A DNA stretch of 64,000 nucleotides from Micromonospora chokoriensis (GCF_900091505.1 NZ_LT607409.1:6696001-6760000); one strand, 5' to 3'. Shown: positions 49,314 to 58,217, numbered from the stretch's first letter. Numbers and translations are program-made. The notes: generated by a model from the letters alone, not told the origin.

Positions 49314-51644
49314 TCAGACGGCGGCGAGGACCGCGGCCTCCAGGCGGGCCCGGGTGTCGTCGTCCGGCCAGCCGCCGACCAGGTAGAACGCGTCGACCAC
49401 GTCGGCGCCGAGCGTGGAGATGCGGGCCGCGCGGACCAGTGCGCCCGCCTCGTCGAGCGCGCAGGTCACCCGGTAGAGCAGCCCGGCGGCGTCGGCGGCG
49501 CGCAACTCCAGCAGCACCGCGTCGGTGGCCGCCTCGCGGTGCCAGACGACCCGGGGAGCAGCCCCGCCGCCCCGGGCGGCCAGCGCCCGGCCGCGCAGCC
49601 GCTGGGTCACCGACACGTCGCCACCGACGGCCCGACGCAGGTCCGCGCGGAGCGGGACCGGGTCCGGCGGAAGGCCGTAGCGGGGTTGCACCCGGCACTC
49701 GACCAGGGCCCGACCGTCGACCACCGAGGCGTCGGCGGAGAGCACCTCCATCCGGTGCAGGGCCAGGCAGCCGGCCACGGTGGCGAGCAGGCCCCTCCGG
49801 TCGGCCGCGGCGACCGACACCCGGTCACCGGTCAGGTGGACGACCGGTAGCGGCCCGGCCAGCAGCGCCGGGTCCGGGGTGGGTGGTTCGGGGAGTACGC
49901 CGGTGTCCAGTGCGGTGCGGACCCGGGCGACCAGCTCGGCGACGAGTCGGCCCTTCCAGTCCGACCAGGCCGCCGGCCCGGTCGCCGCCGCGTCGGCGCG
50001 GACCAACGCGTGCAGCAGGTCGAGGGTGCCGGTGTCCCCCACCGCCTCGGCGACCGAGGCGATGGTGACCGGGTCGGTCAGGTCCCGGCGGGTGGCCACG
50101 TCGGGCAGCAGCAGATGCAACCGGACCAGCGTGCCGATCAGGTCGACCTCGGCGGGAGGCAGACCGATCCGGGTCGCCGCCTCCTGGGCCAGTGGCACAC
50201 CGACGGTGCTGTGGTCGCCGGTGAGCCCCTTGCCGATGTCGTGCAGGAGCGCGCCGAGGAGCAGCAGGTCGGGGCGCTCCACCTCACGGGCGTGCCGGCT
50301 GGCCTCGTACGCGGTCTGCACGAGGTGCCGGTCGAGGGTGTAGCGGTGCACCGGGTTGTGCTGCGGCAGGCTGCGCAACCGGGTCCACTCGGGCAGCCAG
50401 TTGTCGACCAGCCCGTACCTGTCGCAGGTCTCCCAGGCGGGCACCAGGCCGGGCCCCGCGCCGAGGAGGGTGGTCAGGGCGGCCCGGGCATCGGCCGGCC
50501 ACGGCGCGGGCAGCGGCGGGCAGTACGCCGCCAGCCACTCACAGGTGGCTCGGGCGATCGGCAGTCGGGTCGTGGCAGCCGCGGCGGCCACCCGCAGGGA
50601 GAGGCTCGGGTCGGGCCGTGCCCCGATCGCCGTTCGGGCCAGCACCAGCTCACCGTCGTGCTCCACCACGTCGCGGGCCACCGGGCGGCGCACGGGGCGC
50701 GCACCGCCGTTGCGGGAGCGGCCGGAGCGCAGCCGGTCGGCGGCCCGGAACGCGTCGTCCAACGCGTGGCTGACCGTGCGGGCGTCACCGGCGACCCGGC
50801 GCAGCAGCGCGTCACCGTCCTCCAGGAGGGCGCCAGGCTGCCGCGCGGCGTCAGACGCGCCGGGCTGGAGTTGTCGCAGCCCGAGCAGTCGTGCCACTCC
50901 GTCGCGTTCCTGGGCGACCAGCCGGTCGACCCGGCGACCGACCTGCTGGTGCAGGGCGTCGCGGGTGTCCAGCAGGCGCAGGTGAGCCGCGCGCACGGCG
51001 GGGCGCAACGCGTCGGTGATGCCGGCGGCGGAGATCGCCCGCAGCAGCCCCACGTCCCGCAGACCGCCGGCGGCCTCCTTGAGGTCACCCTCCAGGAGGA
51101 AGGCCAGCTCGCCGTGGGCCTGCCAGCGGGCCTCGGTCACCTCCCGCAGGCCGGGCAGGTGCCGGACGGCGGTGCGCCGCCAGTGGTCGGCGGCGGTGCG
51201 GATCAGCGAGTCGGCCAGCGCCGGGTCGCCCACCACCAGGCGGGCGTCGAGCAGCCCGAGGGCGACCTTGACGTCGTCCTGGGCCACGGACAGCGCCTCG
51301 GCGACGGTACGCACCGAGTGGTCGAGCCGCAGGCCGGCGTCCCAGATCGGGTACCAGAGCGAGGCGGCCACCTCGTCGATGCCGGGCACCCCGGCGTGCA
51401 GCAGGACGAGGTCGAGGTCGCCGTACGGGGCACACTGCCGCCGACCCAACCCACCGACGGCGAGCAGCGCCACCCCGTCCCGCACCGGGAGAAGGCCGCG
51501 CAGGAACACGTCGTACGCCGCCGCCCGGGAGAGTCGAGCGGCCTCTCCGATCCCCCCGGTAACGCCGACGACCTCGTTGACCAGGAGGTTCGCGTCACCA
51601 TCGGCGGCGTGCCCTGACGCGTTCTTCCTGATCAACGAGGTCAT
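49314..51644 (-). CDS. glnD: PII nucleotidylyltransferase GlnD
   Basis: 776 residues. Nucleotidyltransferase motif GGLGRRQCAPYGDLDLVLL near residue 60; HD domain with LLGALLHDIGKGLTGDHS; two C-terminal ACT domains (VSVAADRRGLLATVAGCLAL, ELRAADAAGLLYRVTCALDE). It modifies Tyr51 of the PII protein, which in actinobacteria is adenylylated. The start ATG is 7 nt after the glnB stop with no Shine-Dalgarno. Codons 4-22 lie in a diverged family-A hairpin, so the N-terminus appears recruited from a repeat. No other usable start exists before the catalytic motif. Confidence 0.92.
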   Translation of the reverse strand: MTSLIRKNASGHAADGDANLLVNEVVGVTGGIGEAARLSRAAAYDVFLRGLLPVRDGVALLAVGGLGRRQCAPYGDLDLVLLHAGVPGIDEVAASLWYPIWDAGLRLDHSVRTVAEALSVAQDDVKVALGLLDARLVVGDPALADSLIRTAADHWRRTAVRHLPGLREVTEARWQAHGELAFLLEGDLKEAAGGLRDVGLLRAISAAGITDALRPAVRAAHLRLLDTRDALHQQVGRRVDRLVAQERDGVARLLGLRQLQPGASDAARQPGALLEDGDALLRRVAGDARTVSHALDDAFRAADRLRSGRSRNGGARPVRRPVARDVVEHDGELVLARTAIGARPDPSLSLRVAAAAATTRLPIARATCEWLAAYCPPLPAPWPADARAALTTLLGAGPGLVPAWETCDRYGLVDNWLPEWTRLRSLPQHNPVHRYTLDRHLVQTAYEASRHAREVERPDLLLLGALLHDIGKGLTGDHSTVGVPLAQEAATRIGLPPAEVDLIGTLVRLHLLLPDVATRRDLTDPVTIASVAEAVGDTGTLDLLHALVRADAAATGPAAWSDWKGRLVAELVARVRTALDTGVLPEPPTPDPALLAGPLPVVHLTGDRVSVAAADRRGLLATVAGCLALHRMEVLSADASVVDGRALVECRVQPRYGLPPDPVPLRADLRRAVGGDVSVTQRLRGRALAARGGGAAPRVVWHREAATDAVLLELRAADAAGLLYRVTCALDEAGALVRAARISTLGADVVDAFYLVGGWPDDDTRARLEAAVLAAV
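51578..51634. repeat. Diverged family-A hairpin inside glnD
   Basis: Left arm (from 51578) and right arm (to 51634) match the intact elements at 17-18 of 21-22 and 16 of 21 positions. The spacer is 16 nt against 15 and shares the TCG-CG-CGTGC core. It encodes LIRKNASG...GDANLLVN at the start of GlnD. Confidence 0.65.
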
Positions 51645-51651
51645 GTCGTCG

Positions 51652-51990
51652 TCAGAGCGCGTCGAGGCCGCGCTCGCCGGTACGCACCCGGACGACCTCC
51701 TCGACACCGGTGACCCAGACCTTGCCGTCACCGATCTTGCCCGTACGGGCTGCTCCGACGATGGCGTCCACCACCTTGTCGACGTCGATCTCGTCGGTGA
51801 GCACCTCGACCCTGATCTTGGGCAGGAACTCGACCGTGTACTCGGCACCCCGGTAGACCTCGGTGTGCCCCTTCTGCCGTCCGTACCCCTGGACCTCGCT
51901 GACGGTCAGCCCGGCCACCCCGAGGGCGTGCAGGGCCTCCTTCACCGCGTCCAGTTGGTACGGCTTGATGACTGCGGTCACCAGCTTCAT
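51652..51990 (-). CDS. glnB: PII signal-transduction protein
   Basis: 112 residues. MKLVTAVIKPYQLDAVKEAL, the T-loop Tyr51 in YRGAEYTVEF, and GKIGDGKVWV are canonical. It senses 2-oxoglutarate, ATP and ADP, and blocks AmtB when unmodified. In actinobacteria it is usually called GlnK; I use glnB as the generic name. It lies 25 nt downstream of amtB and directly before glnD. Confidence 0.95.
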   Translation of the reverse strand: MKLVTAVIKPYQLDAVKEALHALGVAGLTVSEVQGYGRQKGHTEVYRGAEYTVEFLPKIRVEVLTDEIDVDKVVDAIVGAARTGKIGDGKVWVTGVEEVVRVRTGERGLDAL

Positions 51991-52015
51991 GTCCAACCCC
52001 TCCATCCCAGGAACG

Positions 52016-53428
52016 TTAACCGGCGACCTTTTCGCTGACCGGCTCGGCGGGCTCCGCCTCCGGCTTGGCACCACTCGTCGCACCGCCACCGGAGGTGCCG
52101 ATGCCGGCCATCGCGAACGCGCCGCCCGCGCCGCCACCGGCCGGGGACAGGTCGTAGCCGCTCTCGGCGTGCTCGCCGATGTCGATGCCCTCGACCTCCG
52201 CCTCGGCCTTGACCCGGAAGCCGATCGTCTTCTCGATGACGAAGGCGAGCACCCAGGCGATGCCGAACGACCAGACGGTGACGATCAGGCCGGCGAGCGC
52301 CTGCCGCCCGAGCTGGGTCACGCCGCCGCCGTAGAAGAGCCCGTCGGAGGCGCCCACCACGTCGCTGATGGCGGCGTTGACCGAGTTGGTGGCGAACAGG
52401 CCGAGCCAGAGCGACCCGATCCAGCCACCGACGAAGTGCACGCCGACGACGTCGAGCGAGTCGTCGTAGCCAAGCTTGTACTTGAGGCTGATGGCCAGCG
52501 CGCAGACGGCACCGGCGACGATGCCGAGCAACACGGCAGCCCACGGCGCGATGAATCCACAGGCTGGGGTGATGGCGACCAGGCCGGCGACGGCGCCGGA
52601 CGAGGCACCGACCATCGTCGGCTTCCGGGTCTTGATCCACTCGACAGCGATCCAGCCGAGCACCGCGGCGGCCGTGGCGAGCTGCGTGTTGATGAAGGCG
52701 AGGCCGGCGACCGAGTCGACGGTCAGCTCGGAGCCGGCGTTGAACCCGAACCAGCCGAACCAGAGCAGACCCGCACCGAGCGCGACCAGCGGGATGTTGT
52801 GCGGCTTCATGCCCTCGCGCGGCCAACCGAGCCGCTTGCCGAGCACCAGCGCCACGGCCAGGGCCGCCGCACCGGCGTTGATGTGCACAGCGGTGCCACC
52901 GGCGAAGTCCAGCGCGTGGATGTCGGCGCCGATGATGCCGCCGCCCCACACCCAGTGGGCGACCGGGAAGTAGACCAGGGTGGCCCAACCGAAGGCGAAC
53001 AGCAGCCAGCCGGCGAACTTGGCCCGGTCGGCGATGGCGCCGCTGATCAGCGCCACGGTGATCACCGCGAAGACCATCTGGAAGGCCATGAACACGTAGA
53101 GCGGAACCCCGATGCCGCTGGGGTTCTCCGCGGTGGCACCCCACAGGTCGGTCTCGGCGAGGAACGTCTTGGTGCCGAGGTACGCGCCCGGGTCGCCCCA
53201 GAAGCCGTTCACGTCGGCCCCGAAGGCGACGCTGAAACCGTAGAACCACCACAGAATGGAGATGAGCCCGATGGCGGAGAAGCTCATCATCATCATGTTG
53301 AGTACGCCCTTGGCCCGGTTGAGGCCGCCGTAGAACAGCGCCAGTCCGGGGGTCATGAGCAGCACGAGCGCGGTCGAAACCAGCAGCCACGTGGTATTGG
53401 CGCCGTCGATCGTCGGTGCTTCAGGCAC
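52016..53428 (-). CDS. amtB: Ammonium transporter
   Basis: 470 residues with eleven predicted helices. ALFYGGLNRAKGVLNMMMMS, the conserved pore His in AVHINAGAAAL and VVGVHFVGGWIG, and FGWFGFNAGSEL are diagnostic of AmtB. A ~60-residue cytoplasmic Gly/Ala/Glu-rich tail follows. GTG start with AGGAGG upstream. First gene of amtB-glnB-glnD, under a GlnR-like operator. Confidence 0.96.
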   Translation of the reverse strand: MPEAPTIDGANTTWLLVSTALVLLMTPGLALFYGGLNRAKGVLNMMMMSFSAIGLISILWWFYGFSVAFGADVNGFWGDPGAYLGTKTFLAETDLWGATAENPSGIGVPLYVFMAFQMVFAVITVALISGAIADRAKFAGWLLFAFGWATLVYFPVAHWVWGGGIIGADIHALDFAGGTAVHINAGAAALAVALVLGKRLGWPREGMKPHNIPLVALGAGLLWFGWFGFNAGSELTVDSVAGLAFINTQLATAAAVLGWIAVEWIKTRKPTMVGASSGAVAGLVAITPACGFIAPWAAVLLGIVAGAVCALAISLKYKLGYDDSLDVVGVHFVGGWIGSLWLGLFATNSVNAAISDVVGASDGLFYGGGVTQLGRQALAGLIVTVWSFGIAWVLAFVIEKTIGFRVKAEAEVEGIDIGEHAESGYDLSPAGGGAGGAFAMAGIGTSGGGATSGAKPEAEPAEPVSEKVAG

Positions 53429-53541
53429 GCTGGCCTCCTAAAGGGTGAAGTCCTCCTTCGCGGCTTTCCGGGGCAGCGTCGCCCGTAGGCCGGTTGCGCG
53501 GAAGCTTCGCGGCCGGCTGTTTCACCCAGGGTCCCGCGCGG

Positions 53542-53578
53542 GTTTCCGGTTCGTGACAGGTTGTTTCGTACGTGTCAC
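53542..53578 (-). promoter_or_regulatory. GlnR-like operator upstream of amtB
   Basis: On the minus strand the order is GTGAC-n6-GAAAC-n5-GTCAC-n6-GAAAC (53578 to 53542). This matches the actinobacterial GlnR a/b-box pattern (GTnAC and GAAAC alternating with 6-nt gaps), with one gap short by one base. It lies 114 nt before amtB, as expected for activation in low nitrogen. Confidence 0.65.
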
Positions 53579-53704
53579 GAATACCGCACACTCAGCGGCA
53601 TGGACGGTGGTGGATCGCCCGGACGGCGGACGTCGATGGCTGACCGGCCCGACCCGTCGACCGGTCCGCCCGACGGGACCGACCGAGCATCGTCCGGTCG
53701 GCCC

Positions 53705-54493
53705 TCAGCGGAGGGCGTTCTCCAGCGCGTGCCGCTCGTAGTCGAGCAGCCGGAGATCGCGCATCGGTCGGCGCAGGTGGCCCTTGTGCACGATCCGGAC
53801 GAACGCCGGCTCACCGGCGGCGGCCATCCGGCGGATGCCCTCGACATGGTCGACGATCCGTTTGCGGATGGTCCGGATCAGCCGGTGCCGGTCCCGGGGG
53901 ATCAGCCCGTACGCGTCGGCGAAGAGCCGGAGCCGGCGGGGCCGGTCCGGGTGCTTCCAGCCCAGCGTGATCGAGTCCCGGTCCGCGAAGATCGGCACCC
54001 AGGTCCAGGCCGCGTACGCCACGTCGTAGATCCGCGCGCCGGGCGAGGCGAGGTCGAAGTCGATCAGCCCGAGGGTGCCGTCCGGCCGCCAGATCACATT
54101 GTGCGGCGCGGCGTCGTGGTGGCAGATCACCTCGGTGTCCGGCGGCGGGGGGCCGAACGAGCGCCATACCGCGCTCGGTGGCGGGGTGAACCCGTACTGC
54201 GCGTCGTGGAACATCCGGAGCATCGTGGCGACGGTGACCAGTGCTTCGTCGGTCACCCAGTGCGGGGCGAGCGGGTACTCCCCGCACTCCCCCTCCAGGT
54301 ACGACAGCACCTCACGGTTGCGCTCGTCCATGCCGAGCGCTCGCGGGGCGCCGGTGAAGCCCACGTACTCCAGGTGCCGCAGGAGGGCGTGCACGGACGG
54401 TGTCCACGGCCCGGCGTTGCGGCGGACCGTGTCACCGACGCGGACGACGGTGCTCACGTTGCCGCCGTGCAGCGGGATCTCCTGCGAAGTCAC
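53705..54493 (-). CDS. Aminoglycoside phosphotransferase (APH)-family kinase
   Basis: 262 residues. ICHHDAAPHNVIW is the catalytic H-x-D-x4-N loop and GLIDFDLASPG holds the metal-binding Asp. TVVRVGDTVRRNAGPWTPSVH replaces the usual nucleotide-binding strand. Many such proteins phosphorylate small molecules other than antibiotics, so resistance should not be assumed. I choose the GTG at 54493 with GGGAG 7 nt upstream; a GTG at 54568 would add 25 residues. Confidence 0.87.
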   Translation of the reverse strand: MTSQEIPLHGGNVSTVVRVGDTVRRNAGPWTPSVHALLRHLEYVGFTGAPRALGMDERNREVLSYLEGECGEYPLAPHWVTDEALVTVATMLRMFHDAQYGFTPPPSAVWRSFGPPPPDTEVICHHDAAPHNVIWRPDGTLGLIDFDLASPGARIYDVAYAAWTWVPIFADRDSITLGWKHPDRPRRLRLFADAYGLIPRDRHRLIRTIRKRIVDHVEGIRRMAAAGEPAFVRIVHKGHLRRPMRDLRLLDYERHALENALR

Positions 54494-54574
54494 GTACGGT
54501 CTCCCGAGGCGCTGCGAGGGGTGGCCGGGTTCACGCCAGCCCGCGTATGCGCGGTTGTCACTGGACACCCGAGA

Positions 54575-55756
54575 CTACGCGTCCCGTCCGGCGGCCTCGG
54601 TCCCCAGCAACGCGTCCACGAACTGCGCCGGGTCGAACGGGGCCAGATCGTCCTTGCCCTCACCGAGGCCGACCAGCTTCACGGGGATGCCGAGTTTGCG
54701 CTGCACCGCGATCACGATGCCGCCCTTCGCGGTGCCGTCGAGCTTGGTCAGCACCACACCTGTCACGTTGACCACCTCGGTGAAGACCCGGGCCTGCTCC
54801 AGGCCGTTCTGACCGGTGGTGGCGTCCAGGATGAGCAGTGTCTCGTCGATGGGGCCCTGCTTCTCCACCACACGCTTGACCTTGCCCAGCTCGTCCATCA
54901 GGCCGACCTTGTTCTGCAGCCGGCCGGCGGTGTCGATGAGCACGGTGTCCACGCCGGTGTCGATGCCGCGCTTGACCGCGTCGAAGGCGACACTGGCCGG
55001 GTCGGCGGCCTCGGGCCCCCGGACGGTCTCCGCTCCGACGCGCGAGCCCCAGGTCTCCAGCTGGTCGGCGGCGGCGGCCCGGAAGGTGTCCGCGGCGCCG
55101 AGCAGCACGCTGCGGCCGTCGGCGACGAGCACCCGGGCGATCTTGCCGCAGGTGGTGGTCTTGCCGGCGCCGTTGACGCCGACGACCAGGACCACAGCTG
55201 GCACACCGTCCTTCGGTGCGGTCCGCAACGACCGGTCCATGCTCGGGTCGAGGGCGTTGACCAACTCGGCGGCGAGCAGTGCCCGCAGCTCTGAGGCCGA
55301 GCGGGTGCCGAGCACCCGGGTGCGCTCCCGGAGGCGGTCGACGATGTCGCGGGTGGCGTCGACGCCGACGTCGGCGGTGATCAGGCTGTCCTCGATCTCC
55401 TCCCAGACGTCCTCGTCGAGGTGGTCGCGGGCGAGCAGGCCGAGCAGGCCCTTGCCGAAGACGTTCTGCGAGCGGGACAGCCGCGAGCGGAGCCGGACCA
55501 GCCGCCCGGCGGTCGGCTCGGGCACCTCGACGGGCGCCTCGACGACCGGCGGCGGCTCGACCAGGACGCCGGTGGACAGATCGGACTCCGGTGCCTCGAC
55601 CGGCGGGCCGGCGAGATCCTCCTCTGCCCTGGTGTCGACCTCCGTGCGCGGCAACGGGGGCTCGGGTCGCCGCCGCAGTCGCGGGACGACCAGCCCGACT
55701 GTGCCGGCAATCAGCACACCGAGCAGGACCAGAGCGAGGACGAGATATTCGGCCAT
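54575..55756 (-). CDS. ftsY: Signal recognition particle receptor FtsY
   Basis: 393 residues. An N-terminal membrane helix (LVLALVLLGVLIAGTVGL), as in actinobacterial FtsY, precedes an acidic Pro-rich linker (~30-85). The NG domain follows, with GVNGAGKTTT, DTFRAAAADQL, DTAGRLQNKVGLMDEL and TKLDGTAKGG. It docks SRP-ribosome complexes at the membrane. The divergent phosphatase gene lies across a tandem-repeat array. Confidence 0.96.
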   Translation of the reverse strand: MAEYLVLALVLLGVLIAGTVGLVVPRLRRRPEPPLPRTEVDTRAEEDLAGPPVEAPESDLSTGVLVEPPPVVEAPVEVPEPTAGRLVRLRSRLSRSQNVFGKGLLGLLARDHLDEDVWEEIEDSLITADVGVDATRDIVDRLRERTRVLGTRSASELRALLAAELVNALDPSMDRSLRTAPKDGVPAVVLVVGVNGAGKTTTCGKIARVLVADGRSVLLGAADTFRAAAADQLETWGSRVGAETVRGPEAADPASVAFDAVKRGIDTGVDTVLIDTAGRLQNKVGLMDELGKVKRVVEKQGPIDETLLILDATTGQNGLEQARVFTEVVNVTGVVLTKLDGTAKGGIVIAVQRKLGIPVKLVGLGEGKDDLAPFDPAQFVDALLGTEAAGRDA

Positions 55757-55794
55757 GCCGGAATCCTGTCAGATGCGGGCGGCCGCGTCCCAGC

Positions 55795-55926
55795 CACCGC
55801 ACCCCGAGCGGTGCCACGGGTCTCCGTCACCGCACCCCGAGCGGTGCCCGGGGTCTCAGCCACCGCACCCCGAGCGGTGCCCGGGGTCTCCGTCACCGCA
55901 CCCCGAGCGGTGCCCGGGGTCTCAGC
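55795..55926. repeat. 33-bp tandem hairpin array between ftsY and the phosphatase gene
   Basis: Four contiguous units begin at 55795, 55828, 55861 and 55894, with a degraded fifth at 55927. Each carries CACCGC-ACCCCGA-GCGGTG, so each can form a stem-loop. Unit ends alternate between TCTCCGT and TCTCAGC, giving a 66-bp higher-order period. Confidence 0.85.
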
Positions 55927-55958
55927 CACCGCGCCCGGCCGGTGGCGGAAACCGGCGG

Positions 55959-55964
55959 TAGGCT
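55959..55964 (+). promoter_or_regulatory. -10 box for leaderless phosphatase gene
   Basis: TAGGCT ends 7 nt before the ATG at 55972, just past the hairpin array. Confidence 0.55.
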
Positions 55965-55971
55965 CGGCCGC

Positions 55972-57699
55972 ATGCCCGCCGCACACCTCCTCATCGGCCC
56001 ACTCCTGCGGCGAGTGGTGGACACCCGGGCGACCATCTGGGTGGAGACCGCCGCGCCCGCCGTGGTCACCGTCCGCACCGCGGACGGCGCCACCGGCACC
56101 GCGCACACCTTCTCGGCGTACGACCACCACTACGCGCTCGTGGTGGTGCAGGGGCTCACCCCGGACAGCGAGACCACCTACGAGGTGCTGGTCGACGACG
56201 AGCTGGTCTGGCCGGTGTCGAGCAGCGGCTTCCCGCCGAGCGTGATCCGCACCCGGGCCGCCGACGACCGGGACCAGCCGGTCAGCCTGATCTTCGGCTC
56301 GTGCCGGGAGACCACCCAGCACGCCACGACCCGCAAGCTGCCGCCGGACGCGCTGGACGCGTACGCCCGCAGGCGGATGGCCGACCCGGAGTCGAACCCG
56401 CTGCCGGACCTGCTGGTGCTGCTCGGCGACCAGGTCTACGCCGACGTCACCTCGCCCACGGTGCGCCGGTTGCTGCGTCGGCGGCGTCGGCGTCCGAAGG
56501 GCGCCCCGGCCGACCAGGTGGTGAGCTTCGACGAGTACACCAAGCTCTACCTGGAGTCCTGGCGTGATCCGGAGATCCGTTGGCTGCTCTCCACGGTGCC
56601 GAGCGTGATGATCTTCGACGATCACGAGATCATCGACGACTGGAACACCTCGGCGGCCTGGCGGGCGGACGTCCGCGAGCAGCCGTGGTGGCAGGAGCGG
56701 ATCGGCAGCGGGCTGGCCTCGTACTGGGTCTACCAGCACCTGGGCAATCTCTCCCCCGACGAGATCACCGCCGACCCGGTCTTCGCGAAGGTGATCGCCG
56801 CCGAGGACGCCACCGGCGTGCTGCGCGAGTTCGGGCACCGGGTCGACCAGGAGTCGGACGTGGCGCACGACACGGAGCGCTGGCGCGCGGTGCAGTACCA
56901 GTGGAGTTACGCACTGGACCTGGGGCGTACCCGCCTGGTCATGCTCGACAACCGGTGCAGTCGGGTGCTCGACCCGGGCAGCCGGGCGATGCTGCCACCG
57001 GGCGAGTGGTCCTGGTTCCTGGACCAGGCGCACGGGGTCTACGACCACCTGGTGGTCGGCGCCTCGCTGCCCTGGCTGCTGCCGCAGGGCATCCACCACA
57101 TCGAGGCGTGGAACGAGAAGCTGGCGGAGTCGCGTCGCCCGTGGGTGGCGCGCGGGGCGGAGAAGCTGCGTCGCGCACTGGACCTGGAGCACTGGGCGGC
57201 CTTCCGGCGTTCCTTCGAAGGGCTCGCGGAGACCTTCGCCCGGATCGGCACCGGCACTCCGAGGGAGTCCGGCGCGCGGATCGGCGCCGGTCCGGCGTAC
57301 GCCCCACCGGCGTCGATCAGTGTGCTCTCCGGGGACGTGCACCACTCGTACGTGGCCCGGGCCCGGTTCGGCGACCCGGCGGTGGTCACACCCGTGCACC
57401 AGCTCACCTGTTCACCGATCCACAACCAGGTGCCGGCCGGTATCCGTCCGCTGATGAAGATGGGGTGGTCGGCCGGTCCGGCCGGTGCCACCCGGGCGCT
57501 GGCGCGTTCCGCCGGTGTGCGCCGACCGAGCGTGCGGTGGCGCAAGCTGGCGGGGCCGTACTTCGGCAACGCGGTCGCGACCCTGACGCATCGGGGGCGC
57601 GGGGCGGACGTGGTCATCGAGGGCACCACGAGGGACGGGCACCTCCGCACCGTGATGCGGCGTCGACTGTCGGCCGCCGCATCACCGACCTCGCCGTAG
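55972..57699 (+). CDS. PhoD-like metallophosphatase
   Basis: 575 residues. The core carries LLVLLGDQVYADV, MIFDDHEIIDDWN, VVGASLPWLL and VLSGDVHHSYVARA, the metal-binding blocks of PhoD-like alkaline phosphatase/phosphodiesterase. It lacks a signal peptide, unlike secreted PhoD, so it is likely cytoplasmic. An N-terminal fibronectin-like domain (~5-95) precedes the catalytic domain. Leaderless start. The TAG stop is also part of the next gene's -10 box. Confidence 0.9.
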   Translation: MPAAHLLIGPLLRRVVDTRATIWVETAAPAVVTVRTADGATGTAHTFSAYDHHYALVVVQGLTPDSETTYEVLVDDELVWPVSSSGFPPSVIRTRAADDRDQPVSLIFGSCRETTQHATTRKLPPDALDAYARRRMADPESNPLPDLLVLLGDQVYADVTSPTVRRLLRRRRRRPKGAPADQVVSFDEYTKLYLESWRDPEIRWLLSTVPSVMIFDDHEIIDDWNTSAAWRADVREQPWWQERIGSGLASYWVYQHLGNLSPDEITADPVFAKVIAAEDATGVLREFGHRVDQESDVAHDTERWRAVQYQWSYALDLGRTRLVMLDNRCSRVLDPGSRAMLPPGEWSWFLDQAHGVYDHLVVGASLPWLLPQGIHHIEAWNEKLAESRRPWVARGAEKLRRALDLEHWAAFRRSFEGLAETFARIGTGTPRESGARIGAGPAYAPPASISVLSGDVHHSYVARARFGDPAVVTPVHQLTCSPIHNQVPAGIRPLMKMGWSAGPAGATRALARSAGVRRPSVRWRKLAGPYFGNAVATLTHRGRGADVVIEGTTRDGHLRTVMRRRLSAAASPTSP

Positions 57700-57702
57700 T
57701 CT
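57697..57702 (+). promoter_or_regulatory. -10 box overlapping the phosphatase stop codon
   Basis: TAGTCT includes the phosphatase TAG and ends 7 nt before the MarR GTG at 57710. This is the same arrangement as at the lepB pair. Confidence 0.5.
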
Positions 57703-57709
57703 CTACGCC

Positions 57710-58150
57710 GTGGACGAGCACCTGCCGGAACCGATCAGGGCGGTCGAGCACGAGTTGACCGCCCTCCTGCGTCGTGGGCGGGCGGTCTCCTGGGAGATCG
57801 CCCGCGAGGTGCACCCGAACCTGGAGCCGAACACCTACGGGCTGCTGCTCTGGCTGCGGCGCAGCGGGTCGATCCGGTTGACCGAGTTGGCGGCGCGGCT
57901 CGGTGTGGGCAAGGGGACGTTGAGCCGACAGATCAACGCCCTGGAGGTCCTCGGCCTGGTCTACCGCGATCCGGATCCGAGTGATCGGCGGGCCGCGCAG
58001 ATCAGCCTGACCGAGGAGGGGCAGCACCGGTTCGACGTGGCCAGGGCCGCCCGGCTGGGCGAGTTCGTGCGCGCGCTGGACGGCTGGCCGGAGCGGGACA
58101 TCGAGGAACTCGCCCGGCTGCTCGGCCGGCTCAACGACTCCTGGTCCTGA
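57710..58150 (+). CDS. MarR-family transcriptional regulator
   Basis: 146 residues. A winged helix-turn-helix (IRLTELAARLGVGKGTLSRQINALEVLGLVYRDPDPSDRRAAQISLTEEG) with the conserved D-x-R-x wing is flanked by dimerisation helices. It likely represses the MFS transporter downstream through two palindromes in the gap. The ligand is unknown. GTG start, leaderless. Confidence 0.93.
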   Translation: MDEHLPEPIRAVEHELTALLRRGRAVSWEIAREVHPNLEPNTYGLLLWLRRSGSIRLTELAARLGVGKGTLSRQINALEVLGLVYRDPDPSDRRAAQISLTEEGQHRFDVARAARLGEFVRALDGWPERDIEELARLLGRLNDSWS

Positions 58151-58188
58151 CCCCCGGGTGACGGGGAATACGGCATCCACTCCCCCAG

Positions 58189-58217
58189 TTGTTGCCTTAG
58201 GCAACCAAGCATACGGT
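58189..58217 (+). promoter_or_regulatory. Promoter of the MFS transporter gene
   Basis: TTGTTG (58189-58194) and TACGGT (58212-58217) are 17 nt apart. Both boxes are covered by the operator palindromes. Confidence 0.5.

Noticed and set aside
53705..54493. Aminoglycoside resistance gene
   Set aside because: Only the general APH fold is shown. Such kinases are numerous in actinobacteria and mostly have other substrates; nothing else suggests resistance.
55795..55926. CRISPR array
   Set aside because: The 33-bp units are contiguous with no variable spacers and no cas genes are near, so this is a simple tandem repeat.
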